Positions 23,040 to 30,272 of a stretch of 38,921 nucleotides of DNA are shown in pieces. The notes below the pieces were generated by a model, which was given only the letters and a program-made list of their open reading frames with translations, searched no databases and was not told the origin of the DNA. Location of the stretch: NCBI GenBank assembly GCA_005884005.1, contig VAWI01000059.1, forward strand, positions 1 through 38,921, given 5' to 3'. The stretch is from Actinomycetota bacterium (GTDB lineage Bacteria; Actinomycetota; Thermoleophilia; Gaiellales; Gaiellaceae). The position numbers and the translations under genes are program-made. Each line of letters begins with the position of its first letter. Position 1 is the first letter of the stretch.

Positions 23040-24371
23040 GTGAGCAGAGCCGCTCTCGCCACGCGCACCGAACTCCTCGAGGATCTGATGGCGCGGTTTC
23101 CGCATGTCCCGCGCGAGGCGGTGCTGAAAGAGGATCTGCTGCGCACCGGGTTCGCCTTCGACGAGTCGGCACTCACCGACAACCTCGAGGGCGAGATCAA
23201 GCCGAAGTCGTACTTCATCTTCTCTTTCGACCAGAAGCCGCTGGCCGAGCTCGGCGAGGCGGCCAAGCGGCGCCCGCCGGAAGAGGTGGCGCTGACCGGT
23301 GGCCCTTACGGCCTGCGGCGGACGATCGTGTCCGTCCGCGTCAACCCAGCTTCGCCGTACCGGGTCTCCGGCAAGGCCGGGGAGCTGACCCTCTCCCTCG
23401 AGGGGCGCGAGATCGCCGCCGTCGGCCTGCCGCCGATGCCGGAGTACTACCGCCACACCCTCGCGAACGGCAAGACGGTGATGGAGACCGCGCCGACGAT
23501 CCAGTGGGGCTACCTCATCTACCTGACCGTCCTGCGGCTCTGCCAGTACTTCGGCGCCCACGAGGAGTGCGGGTTCTGCGACATCAACCACAACTGGCGC
23601 CAGCACAAGCGTGAGGGCCGGCCGTACACCGGGGTCAAGCCGGTCGAAGACGTGCTCGAGGCGCTGGCAATCATCGACCGGTACGACGACGCGCGGGCCA
23701 GCAAGGCCTACACGCTCACCGGCGGCTCGGTGACGAGCACGGTCGACGGGCTCGCCGAGGCCGACTTCTACGGGCGCTACGCGGAGGCGATCGAGGAGCG
23801 CTTTCCGAAGCGGTGGATCGGCAAGGTCGTCGCCCAGGCGCTGCCGCGCGAGGAGGTCCAGCGCTACAAGGACTACGGGATCACGATCTACCACCCGAAC
23901 TACGAGGTCTGGGACAAGCGGCTGTTCTCGCTGATCTCACCGGGCAAGCAGCGCTACGTGGGCCGGGAGGAGTGGCACAGGCGGATCTTCGACGCCGCCG
24001 AGGTTTTCGGCGCCCGTTACGTGATCCCGAACTTCGTCGCGGGGGTCGAGATGGCGAAGCCGTTCGGGTTCGAGACCGTCGACGAGGCGATCGGCAGCAC
24101 CACCGAGGGGCTCGATTACTTCATGAGCCGGGGCATCACCCCCCGCTTCACGACTTGGTGCCCGGAGCCGACGACTCCGCTCGGGCGCGACAACCCGGAC
24201 GGCGCGCCGCTCGAGTACCACATCCGGCTGCTCGAGGCCTACCGGGATACGGTCGAGAAGCACGGCCTGAGGCCGCCACCCGGCTACGGCGTCGCGGGCG
24301 CGGGCAACGCGGTCTTCTCCGTCAGCTCGTTCATGGACGCGCTCCCGGCCGAGGAAGCGGTGCCCGCTTGA
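23040..24371 (+). CDS. radical SAM enzyme with non-canonical C-x8-C-x2-C motif, beside mqnC
   Basis: 443 residues from GTG 23040; ATG 23088 with a GAGGA site is an alternative start. About 160 N-terminal residues of unknown fold precede a radical-SAM-like TIM barrel. The cluster motif is Cys168-x8-Cys177-x2-Cys180 ('CQYFGAHEECGFC') instead of CxxxCxxC, followed by 'LTGGSVTS' (about 226-233), which corresponds to the GGE SAM-binding motif. Later conserved-looking blocks are 'IYHPNYEVWD' and 'PRFTTWCPEPTTPLG'. The mqnC start lies 2 bp beyond its stop. I do not recognise it as MqnE, whose motif is CxxxCxxC. The tight coupling to mqnC suggests a role in menaquinone or a related quinone pathway, but this is inference. 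Confidence 0.75.
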   Translation: MSRAALATRTELLEDLMARFPHVPREAVLKEDLLRTGFAFDESALTDNLEGEIKPKSYFIFSFDQKPLAELGEAAKRRPPEEVALTGGPYGLRRTIVSVRVNPASPYRVSGKAGELTLSLEGREIAAVGLPPMPEYYRHTLANGKTVMETAPTIQWGYLIYLTVLRLCQYFGAHEECGFCDINHNWRQHKREGRPYTGVKPVEDVLEALAIIDRYDDARASKAYTLTGGSVTSTVDGLAEADFYGRYAEAIEERFPKRWIGKVVAQALPREEVQRYKDYGITIYHPNYEVWDKRLFSLISPGKQRYVGREEWHRRIFDAAEVFGARYVIPNFVAGVEMAKPFGFETVDEAIGSTTEGLDYFMSRGITPRFTTWCPEPTTPLGRDNPDGAPLEYHIRLLEAYRDTVEKHGLRPPPGYGVAGAGNAVFSVSSFMDALPAEEAVPA

Positions 24372-24373
24372 GC

Positions 24374-25417
24374 ATGCGGATGGGCGTCGATGAAGCGAGG
24401 GCGCTCTGGGAGGACGCGTCCGACGACGAGCTGAAGAGGCTCGCGCAGGATGTGCGCGGCCGGTGGCACGAGCCTGACCGCGCCACCTACATGGTGATGC
24501 GGATCGTCAACTACACGAACGTCTGCGTCGCCCAGTGCGACTACTGCGCCTTCTACGTCCTTCCGAACCAGGACGGCGGCTACGTCCTCTCGCGCGAGGA
24601 CGTGTTCGCGAAGATCGACGAGCTTGTTGACTTCGGCGGCGACCTGGTCGCCTTCAACGGCGGCTTCAATCCTCGGCTGCCGCTCGACTACTACTGCGAC
24701 CTCTTTGCCTCGGTGCGCGACCGCTACGGGGACCGCGTCGAGTTCTACGCGCTGACCGTCGCCGAGTTCGTCTTCCTCGCCGACCGGGCCGGCCTCACCT
24801 ACGCGGGCGCCGCAGCACGCCTACGCGACGCCGGCGTCCATTGGGTGACCGGCGGCGGCAGCGAGATCCTGACCGAGGACTTCCGCAAGCGCCACGCGAA
24901 GTGGAAGTACACCGTACGCGACTACTTCGAGGCGCAACGCGCGATCGTCGAGAGCGGCATGAAGACGACGGCGACGATGGTGATCGGCTTCGACGAAACG
25001 CTCGACGAGCGGCTGGAGCACCTGCAGCGGACGCGCGACTTCCAGGACGAGTGCCTTCGCGACGGCTACGAGGGGTTGTTCTCGTTCCTCTGCTGGACCT
25101 ACAAGCCGTATGGCACCGCGTTCGGCGGCCGCGAGATCGAGCCGCGCGAGTACTGGCGGCACATCGCCCTCTCCCGGATCTTCCTCGACAACATCCAGCA
25201 TGTGCGCACGTCTGTGCTGACGCAAAACGAAGACGCGTTTCGAGCTCTCGACTATGGCGCTAACGACTTCGACCTTCCGATCGAGGACGAGGTTACGCAG
25301 AAGGCTGGCGCGCGGATCGACCTCGACCTCGAGGGCCTGCTCGCGATTCCCCGGTCGCTCGGCTACTCAGTCAAGTATCGGCGTGCCGAGCGGCCCGCGG
25401 TGCTGACGCCGCAGTAG
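24374..25417 (+). CDS. mqnC: cyclic dehypoxanthinyl futalosine synthase-like radical SAM enzyme
   Basis: 347 residues from ATG 24374, 2 bp after the preceding stop. The canonical radical SAM motif Cys51-x3-Cys55-x2-Cys58 sits in 'NYTNVCVAQCDYCAFY', followed by 'GYVLSREDVFAKI' and 'FNGGFNPRLPLDYY', which are hallmarks of MqnC. 'VTGGGSEILTEDFR' and 'TTATMVIGF' continue the match. MqnC cyclises dehypoxanthine futalosine in the futalosine route to menaquinone. The segment after 'LPLDYY' ('RVEFYALTVAEF') differs from the usual S-x-x-E-I block, so a variant substrate or a divergent MqnC is possible. MqnA is encoded convergently just downstream; MqnB, MqnD and MqnE are not in the window. Confidence 0.85.
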   Translation: MRMGVDEARALWEDASDDELKRLAQDVRGRWHEPDRATYMVMRIVNYTNVCVAQCDYCAFYVLPNQDGGYVLSREDVFAKIDELVDFGGDLVAFNGGFNPRLPLDYYCDLFASVRDRYGDRVEFYALTVAEFVFLADRAGLTYAGAAARLRDAGVHWVTGGGSEILTEDFRKRHAKWKYTVRDYFEAQRAIVESGMKTTATMVIGFDETLDERLEHLQRTRDFQDECLRDGYEGLFSFLCWTYKPYGTAFGGREIEPREYWRHIALSRIFLDNIQHVRTSVLTQNEDAFRALDYGANDFDLPIEDEVTQKAGARIDLDLEGLLAIPRSLGYSVKYRRAERPAVLTPQ

Positions 25418-25438
25418 CGAACACGGCCGAATAGCAGG

Positions 25439-25480
25439 GTCTTTGCGTGCCCCCTTCGAGCGTCTTTGCGTGCCCCCTTC
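25439..25480. repeat. tandem direct repeat between convergent mqnC and mqnA
   Basis: GTCTTTGCGTGCCCCCTTC occurs at 25439-25457 and 25462-25480 with a 23-bp period. The second copy touches the mqnA stop codon. No dyad symmetry; probably a small local duplication. Confidence 0.75.
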
Positions 25481-26243
25481 AGACCGCGGCTTCGGCTCGC
25501 GCGACGAACCGAAGCTCGGGCACCTCGTCCAGTTCGCCCACGTCGCGCGCCAGTTCAAGGAACGTCAGCAACCCAGCGCGCTCACGCGGGCCGAAGCTGT
25601 AGCGGAGCTTCTCGAAGTAGCGAGCCAGGAAGCCGGCCGGATAGCCATAGCGCTCGCTGGCCTCGTGGGCGAGGCGCTCGGGCTCCGCGCGCGCTAGACG
25701 TACGGAGGCGACGAGCGCCTCCTCCAGCTCGCCGAGGCCGGCCCGTACGTCTTTCGGCGCGGCCCAGACCGCGAACACCATCGGAAGCCCGGTTCGCTCG
25801 AGCCAGAGGCGGCCGAGGTCATGGTGCGGGGTCGGATCCTCGAACGCCGATTTGAGCGCCGCGTCGCCGATCAGGAGCGTCGCCTCGGCCTCCTCGCCGA
25901 GCGGGACGTGCTCCGCCTCGGGGAGCAGCACCTTGGTCAGCACGACCGACGTCGCGCTCTCGGGTGTGACGGCGACCGTGCGCACGTGCTCGAGCGGCGT
26001 GCGGGAGACGAGCTGGATCGAGTCGACCGCGCCCTCCGACCCTACGCAGAGGCGGGGCAAGATCCGCAGCCGATCGGCGTTGCGGGCGTACTCGATCGAC
26101 GAGATCGGAGCCAGGTCGCACTCACCGGCGAGCAGCGCGCGGTTCAGGTCGGTCGGCACGCCGACGAGCTCTTCGACCTCGGCGTCGAGCCGGTAGAAGA
26201 CCGGCGCCATGTTCACGTAACCGATACGGCCCAGGCGGATCAC
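25479..26243 (-). CDS. mqnA: chorismate dehydratase (futalosine pathway)
   Basis: 254 residues, typical for MqnA. It dehydrates chorismate to 3-[(1-carboxyvinyl)oxy]benzoate, the entry step of the futalosine pathway. Family marks are 'RLGRIGYVNMAPVFY' at the N-terminus, 'NRALLAGECDLAPISSIEYA' (about 34-53), 'AVTPESATSVVLTKVLL' (about 100-116) and 'LLIGDAAL' (about 132-139); the fold is periplasmic-binding-protein-like. GTG start at 26243 overlaps the polyprenyl synthase stop as GTGA. It is the last gene of the minus-strand quinone block. Confidence 0.94.
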   Translation of the reverse strand: MIRLGRIGYVNMAPVFYRLDAEVEELVGVPTDLNRALLAGECDLAPISSIEYARNADRLRILPRLCVGSEGAVDSIQLVSRTPLEHVRTVAVTPESATSVVLTKVLLPEAEHVPLGEEAEATLLIGDAALKSAFEDPTPHHDLGRLWLERTGLPMVFAVWAAPKDVRAGLGELEEALVASVRLARAEPERLAHEASERYGYPAGFLARYFEKLRYSFGPRERAGLLTFLELARDVGELDEVPELRFVARAEAAV

Positions 26244-27166
26244 GTGCGCCTCTCGACGACGGCGTAGGTCATTGCCTCGAGCTCGATGCTATGGACCTCG
26301 CCGTTCAGGCACTCGCGCGCGCGCTGGGCGTACTCGAGCGCGACTCGCCGCGAACGGTCGAGCGCCCCGGTGGCCGCGACCCGGACGAGTGCGCCGTCGA
26401 GGGAGCCGCCGGCGAGCGCCCGATGGACGACGGCGTCCTCGCGCGCGGCGAGCAGCAGCGGTAGCGTCGGCGTTCCCTCGCGCAGATCCGTCCCGGCGAT
26501 CTTGCCGGTGTCGATCGTGTCGCCCGTGCAGTCCAGGATGTCGTCGGCGATCTGAAAGGCGATACCAAGTGCCAGGCCGAACTCGGCCAGCTCCGGGGCG
26601 TCCGCCCTGGTCACCCCGGCGCCGAGGAGGCAGGCAGCTTCGAAAAGCTTGCCGGTCTTGAGCGCGCAGCGCTCGAGGTAGCTCTCGACGGACGTCTCTG
26701 GATCGTGCGTCTGTGCTCGCTGGAGCGCCTCGCCCCGTGCGAGAGACAGGCACGCCGAAGCGAGTGTCTCGACCGCGCGCTTGTCCCCGGTCGCCGCCAG
26801 CTCAGCGAACGCCCGTGCGAACAGGTAGTCGCCCGCCGCCCGCGCCGCGCCCGGGCCGAACCGGGCCCAGGCCGATGCCCGACCACGCCGGTAACCGGCG
26901 CGGTCGATCAGGTCGTCGTGCACGAGTGTTGCCATGTGCACGAGCTCGACCGAGACACCGGCAACGTACGGCCGCTCGCGATCGGGCGAAGCGGCGAGGA
27001 AGACGAGCAGAGGCCGCAGCCGTTTTCCTCCGGCCGCCAGCGCCTCGGCGCCGACCGTCGCGGCGAGACCCGGATGGCAGCTGACGGCGTCGAGCAGACG
27101 GTGCTCGATTTCGTCGAGGTATGCGTCCAGCCCTTCGGTCTCGTGGATCGTCGTCAGCGCGCTCAC
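26240..27166 (-). CDS. long-chain trans-polyprenyl diphosphate synthase
   Basis: 308 residues of the trans-prenyltransferase family, which condenses isopentenyl diphosphate units to build the menaquinone side chain. 'GGKRLRP' (46-52) binds IPP, the first Asp-rich motif 'DDLID' is at 84-88, and the second, 'DDILD', lies near 215. The residues just before the first motif ('VHMATLVH') lack bulky aromatics, consistent with a long product such as hepta- to decaprenyl. GTG start at 27166, 4 bp after menG; the 3' end overlaps mqnA. Confidence 0.93.
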   Translation of the reverse strand: MSALTTIHETEGLDAYLDEIEHRLLDAVSCHPGLAATVGAEALAAGGKRLRPLLVFLAASPDRERPYVAGVSVELVHMATLVHDDLIDRAGYRRGRASAWARFGPGAARAAGDYLFARAFAELAATGDKRAVETLASACLSLARGEALQRAQTHDPETSVESYLERCALKTGKLFEAACLLGAGVTRADAPELAEFGLALGIAFQIADDILDCTGDTIDTGKIAGTDLREGTPTLPLLLAAREDAVVHRALAGGSLDGALVRVAATGALDRSRRVALEYAQRARECLNGEVHSIELEAMTYAVVERRT

Positions 27167-27170
27167 AGGA

Positions 27171-27854
27171 TCACCTGGCTACCCCGGTGTGCAGTGCGAC
27201 GATCCCGCCGGCGAAGAGGCGGTAGCGCACCTGCTCGAATCCCGCAGTCTCCATCAGCGCGGCGAGCTCCTTCGCTCCAGGAAACCGGCGGACGCTCGCC
27301 GGCAAGTAGGTGTACGCGGAACCGCCCGGAAGCAGTTTCCCGGCGAGCGGAACAAAGCCGTCGAACCAGAGCTTGTAGAAAGGCCGCAGCACGCCACGCG
27401 GCCGCGTGATCTCCAGGATGCCGACGCGCCCTCCCCGCCGCAGCACGCGCCGCAGCTCGCGCAGGCCGCCTTCCAGGTCGTCGAGGTTGCGAACCCCGAA
27501 CCCGACGGTGGCCGCGTCGAAGGAGCCGTCCGCAAGGGGCAGGGCGAGGGCATCGCCCTGAATCCACTCGACCTGGTCGGACTTCGCCCGGGCGCGCTCG
27601 AGCATCCGCTCCGAGAAGTCGAGACCCGTGACGCGTCCGCCCACGCGCTCTGCCGCGATGGCGAGATCTCCGGTCCCGCAACAGGTGTCGAGCACGCGGT
27701 CGCCGGGTGAGACCACGGCGCAAGCCGTCTCCCCCCGCCAGCGCCGGTCGAGCCCGGCCGTCATCACCCGGTTCATCGTGTCGTAGACCGGCGCGATCCG
27801 GTCGAACATCGTCCGAACGGCGTCCGGCGCCAGCCTGCCAGTCTCCACGGTCAC
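27171..27854 (-). CDS. menG: demethylmenaquinone methyltransferase (UbiE/MenG)
   Basis: 227 residues of the class I SAM methyltransferase family, catalysing the last C-methylation of menaquinone. 'MFDRIAPVYDTMNRVMTAGLDRRWR' near the N-terminus and 'VLDTCCGTGDLAIAAE' (motif I, about 53-68) are typical of UbiE/COQ5. 'VGFGVRNLDDLEGGLRELRRVL' and 'ILEITRP' follow as motifs II and III. GTG start at 27854; the ubiX gene lies 76 bp upstream across a two-hairpin repeat element. It fits the futalosine pathway, where a UbiE-type enzyme finishes the quinone. Confidence 0.93.
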   Translation of the reverse strand: MTVETGRLAPDAVRTMFDRIAPVYDTMNRVMTAGLDRRWRGETACAVVSPGDRVLDTCCGTGDLAIAAERVGGRVTGLDFSERMLERARAKSDQVEWIQGDALALPLADGSFDAATVGFGVRNLDDLEGGLRELRRVLRRGGRVGILEITRPRGVLRPFYKLWFDGFVPLAGKLLPGGSAYTYLPASVRRFPGAKELAALMETAGFEQVRYRLFAGGIVALHTGVAR

Positions 27855-27864
27855 GCGCTTATCC

Positions 27865-27930
27865 TCTCTTGCTCCCGAGCGGAGCGATGGAGAAACCAGT
27901 TCCGCGGGAAATGCGTAGCATTTTTCGCGG
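27865..27930. repeat. two-hairpin repeat element, copy A (end of ubiX)
   Basis: This copy fills the ubiX-menG gap. One part reads CTCCCGAGCGGAGCGATGGAG, which can fold with CTCC/GGAG arms. The other (27902-27930) is a hairpin with arms CCGCGGGAAATGC and GCATTTTTCGCGG around GTA, two G-T pairs. A diverged copy in the opposite orientation lies at 31312-31376. Conserved blocks are CCCGAGC, AGCGA, GCGG, AAATGCG and AGCAT. Confidence 0.65.
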
Positions 27931-28512
27931 TTAGTCTCCCCAGCGGACGGCCTCGTGCTCGATCCCTAGCTGGTCGAGGCACCGGGAAACGACGAAGTCG
28001 ACGAGCTGGTCGACCGTCTCGGCTCCGTGGTAGAAGCCGGGCGCCAGGAAGAGGATCGTCGCGCCGGCCTGCTTGAGCTCGAGCATGTTCCGCAGATGGA
28101 TCTGCGAGAGCGGCGTCTCGCGCGGGCAGACGATCAGCCGGCGCTCTTCCTTCAGCGCGACCGAAGCGGCGCGGTGGATCAGGTTCGACATCGCGCCAGA
28201 GGCGATCGTCCCCAGGGTGCCCATCGAGCAGGGGCAGATCACGTAGGCGTCGACCTTCGCCGAGCCGCTCGCGTACGGCGACTTCCAGTCGCGCTCGGAG
28301 TAGATCGTGATGCCGTCGGCGCCGTCGATCAGCCGCTGCGCGATCTCGTCCTGCGGCAGCGAGACGTCACGGTAGAGCTCGGTCGCGAGCACTTCGTAGC
28401 CCGCGCGCGAGATACTTAGCCCGAGCTCGCAGCCGGCTGCGGCAAGCGCTTGAACGAGCCGTGCCGCATACGGGGCGCCCGAGGCGCCGGTTATGCCCAG
28501 GAAGATCCGCAT
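27931..28512 (-). CDS. ubiX: UbiX family flavin prenyltransferase
   Basis: 193 residues. UbiX joins dimethylallyl phosphate to FMN to make the prenylated flavin used by UbiD decarboxylases. 'GITGASGAPYAARL' (7-20), 'CPCSMGTLGTIASG' (about 94-107) with the FMN/prenyl site, and 'RLIVCPRETPLSQIHLRNML' (about 124-143) are the family signatures. ATG start at 28512, 9 bp after qcrC. Its natural client here is the UbiD homologue at 31346-32860, needed to decarboxylate the prenylated naphthoate in the futalosine route. Confidence 0.95.
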   Translation of the reverse strand: MRIFLGITGASGAPYAARLVQALAAAGCELGLSISRAGYEVLATELYRDVSLPQDEIAQRLIDGADGITIYSERDWKSPYASGSAKVDAYVICPCSMGTLGTIASGAMSNLIHRAASVALKEERRLIVCPRETPLSQIHLRNMLELKQAGATILFLAPGFYHGAETVDQLVDFVVSRCLDQLGIEHEAVRWGD

Positions 28513-28521
28513 GGGAGGACC

Positions 28522-29316
28522 TTACTTGGGGCCTTTTGAGGCCTCGAGGAAAATCGCGAGCTTGCGTAAGTTTGCGTCGCCGAAGGCCGCGAAGGACGGC
28601 ATCGGGGAGCCCTTGTTGACGCAGCTTGGGCATTTGAGGTGCTGGATCTGGAAGGTGATGCCCTTGTTCTTGGAGCCCTCCGCGCTCAGATCCGGCGCGC
28701 CGAGCTGAGAGCCGCCGGCGCCGAGGTAGGTGTGGCAGTTGAGGCAGCCGGAGGTCGCGAAGAGCTTGGCGCCGGGAACCGCCTGCGCCGGCAGCTTCTC
28801 CGCCTTCACCCAATTCGGAACGTCCGCCAAGAGCTCGGCGCCGAGCGCTTCTTTTGCGGTGGCGCCCTTGTAGGTGAGGACGCCCATCGAGAGAGCGACC
28901 AGCACCGCCGCGACGATCGCAATCGGACGCCGCAACAACCGGCGCTCCCGCCGCATGTCGATGAACGGAATCGCCAGGAGCAGGATCAGCAAGATCGTCG
29001 GAATGCCGACCGTGCCGAGGATGACCGAGTTCGGCCACTTGAAGATCCGCAAGAGGTAGAAGAGGAAGTAGAAGTACCAGTCCGGGCGCGGCACGAAGCT
29101 CGTCGTGCCCGGGTCGGCTTTCGCTGCCAAGGAAGGGCCGAGCAGCGACGTGTAGTGCCAGACGAAGGCGAGCCCGACTATCACGCAGACGACGACGAGG
29201 CTCATCACCGTGTCGTGGAACATCGCGTACGGGTAGAACGGCTTCCCGTCGCGCTTGACGTCCTCCTTGTACCGCTGGAAAGCAATGCGGCGCTCTTCAA
29301 GCCTGCGAGAGGGCAT
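28522..29316 (-). CDS. qcrC: menaquinol-cytochrome c reductase subunit IV/cytochrome c fusion (QcrC)
   Basis: 264 residues. The N-terminal part is cytochrome b6f subunit IV-like: a membrane segment at about 36-55, then 'RPDWYFYFLFYLLR' (77-90), the PDWY variant of the quinol-site PEWY motif, then further segments at about 98-118 and 131-149. The C-terminal part is a c-type cytochrome domain facing outward, with haem site Cys191-x2-Cys194-His195 ('CLNCH') and 'GSPMPSF' (about 236-242) offering the axial Met. This fusion matches QcrC of Bacillus. ATG start at 29316 with a strong GGAGGAG ribosome binding site that is the end of a large inverted repeat. It acts in the membrane with QcrA and QcrB. 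Confidence 0.93.
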   Translation of the reverse strand: MPSRRLEERRIAFQRYKEDVKRDGKPFYPYAMFHDTVMSLVVVCVIVGLAFVWHYTSLLGPSLAAKADPGTTSFVPRPDWYFYFLFYLLRIFKWPNSVILGTVGIPTILLILLLAIPFIDMRRERRLLRRPIAIVAAVLVALSMGVLTYKGATAKEALGAELLADVPNWVKAEKLPAQAVPGAKLFATSGCLNCHTYLGAGGSQLGAPDLSAEGSKNKGITFQIQHLKCPSCVNKGSPMPSFAAFGDANLRKLAIFLEASKGPK

Positions 29317-29317
29317 C

Positions 29318-29481
29318 AGTGGCTCCTCCGGTGACGTTCTCGCGTTCCTCGGTCGCGAGTTGCAAGCGAGGGTAGGACGCAGGGAGCGTCAATATCCGTA
29401 GATATTGGCGCGACTGAGGACGCCGCCTCGCGCCGCAAATCGCGGGCGAGGGACGCTCTGAATGTTGCCGGAGGAGCCACT
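29318..29481. repeat. 164-bp imperfect inverted repeat filling the qcrB-qcrC spacer
   Basis: The spacer folds as one long hairpin. The ends are a perfect 14-bp pair: AGTGGCTCCTCCGG at 29318-29331 and its complement at 29468-29481. The centre is AATATC, a 4-base CGTA loop, GATATT (29391-29406). The arms between (79 and 81 nt) align at roughly 70% by eye, with blocks such as GCGT, CCTCG, CGCGA, TTGC and GCGAGG. It starts at the qcrB stop codon and ends 1 bp before the qcrC start, and includes the qcrC ribosome binding site. Confidence 0.88.
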
Positions 29482-30272
29482 TAGTCGGGCCTCTTGGTAA
29501 CGCCGCGCGGGGCTGGGTTGACAAGCCCGCTGCCGGGAACCGCCGGCGCTTGCTCGCGGTCACGCCCGGCCGCCTCGCTCGACCAGGGTGGCGACGAGAC
29601 GCCGAGGCGCACCACGAGGTAGAGGTGCAGTCCGATCAAGCCGAGGATCGCGCCGGGAAGCAGCAGCATGTGCAGCGAGTAGAACCGGCTGAGCGTGTCG
29701 GCGCCTATCTCGGAGCCGCTACGCAAGAAGCTCGCCAGGAACGGCCCGAGAAACGGCGCCGTGCCGTTGATGTTGATCCCGACGACGGTCGCCCAGTAAG
29801 CCGTCTGGTCGTAGGGCAGCAGGTAGCCAGAGAAGCCTTCGAGCAGCGCGAGCGGCAGCAGCAGGACGCCGACGATCCAGTTCAGCTCACGCGGATACTT
29901 GTAGGCGCCGAACAGGAAGACCCGCGCCATGTGGAAGAAGATCAGGATGATGAAGACGCTGGCGCCCCAGCGGTGCATGCCGCGGACGAGCCAGCCGAGG
30001 GTGACGTCGTTGTTGATGTGCTGGACCGACTCGTACGCCGAATTCGGATCCGGCTTGTAGTACATCGCCAGGATCACGCCGGTCCCCAGCTGAACGAGGA
30101 AGGCTGTCAGCGTCGCCGAGCCGAGCGTGTGCCACCAGCCCGAGTCGCCGGGGACTTTCCGGAAGAGGAAGTAGCGGAGGCCGCCGATGAGGCCGGAGCG
30201 TTCCTCGAGCCAGTCCAGGGGATACTGGGCCGCGGCCAGCATCTGTTCCTTGCGGTTTCGCTTGCTTGGCAT
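29481..30272 (-). CDS. qcrB: menaquinol-cytochrome c reductase cytochrome b subunit (QcrB)
   Basis: 263 residues from ATG 30272, overlapping the qcrA stop by one base (TGATG). It is the b6-type N-terminal half of cytochrome b with four transmembrane helices. The four haem ligands are His100 and His114 ('RGMHRWGAS...FFHMAR') and His201 and His216 ('SLHMLL...LHLYLV'). 'KYPRELNWIVGV' and 'GFSGYLLPYDQTAYWATVVG' are conserved quinol-site segments. A polar C-terminal tail of about 35 residues extends beyond the Bacillus form. It oxidises menaquinol and passes electrons to the Rieske protein and to the QcrC haem. Confidence 0.95.
   Translation of the reverse strand: MPSKRNRKEQMLAAAQYPLDWLEERSGLIGGLRYFLFRKVPGDSGWWHTLGSATLTAFLVQLGTGVILAMYYKPDPNSAYESVQHINNDVTLGWLVRGMHRWGASVFIILIFFHMARVFLFGAYKYPRELNWIVGVLLLPLALLEGFSGYLLPYDQTAYWATVVGININGTAPFLGPFLASFLRSGSEIGADTLSRFYSLHMLLLPGAILGLIGLHLYLVVRLGVSSPPWSSEAAGRDREQAPAVPGSGLVNPAPRGVTKRPD

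Noticed and set aside
23040..24371. Aminofutalosine synthase MqnE
   Set aside because: The cysteine motif is C-x8-C-x2-C rather than CxxxCxxC, and the N-terminal region does not match.
25439..25480. CRISPR-like repeat
   Set aside because: Only two copies, a 4-bp spacer and no cas genes.
29318..29481. Insertion sequence or complete MITE
   Set aside because: There is no transposase and no visible target duplication, and the repeat fits exactly between stop and start codons. A regulatory hairpin is the simpler reading, although a mobile origin stays possible.
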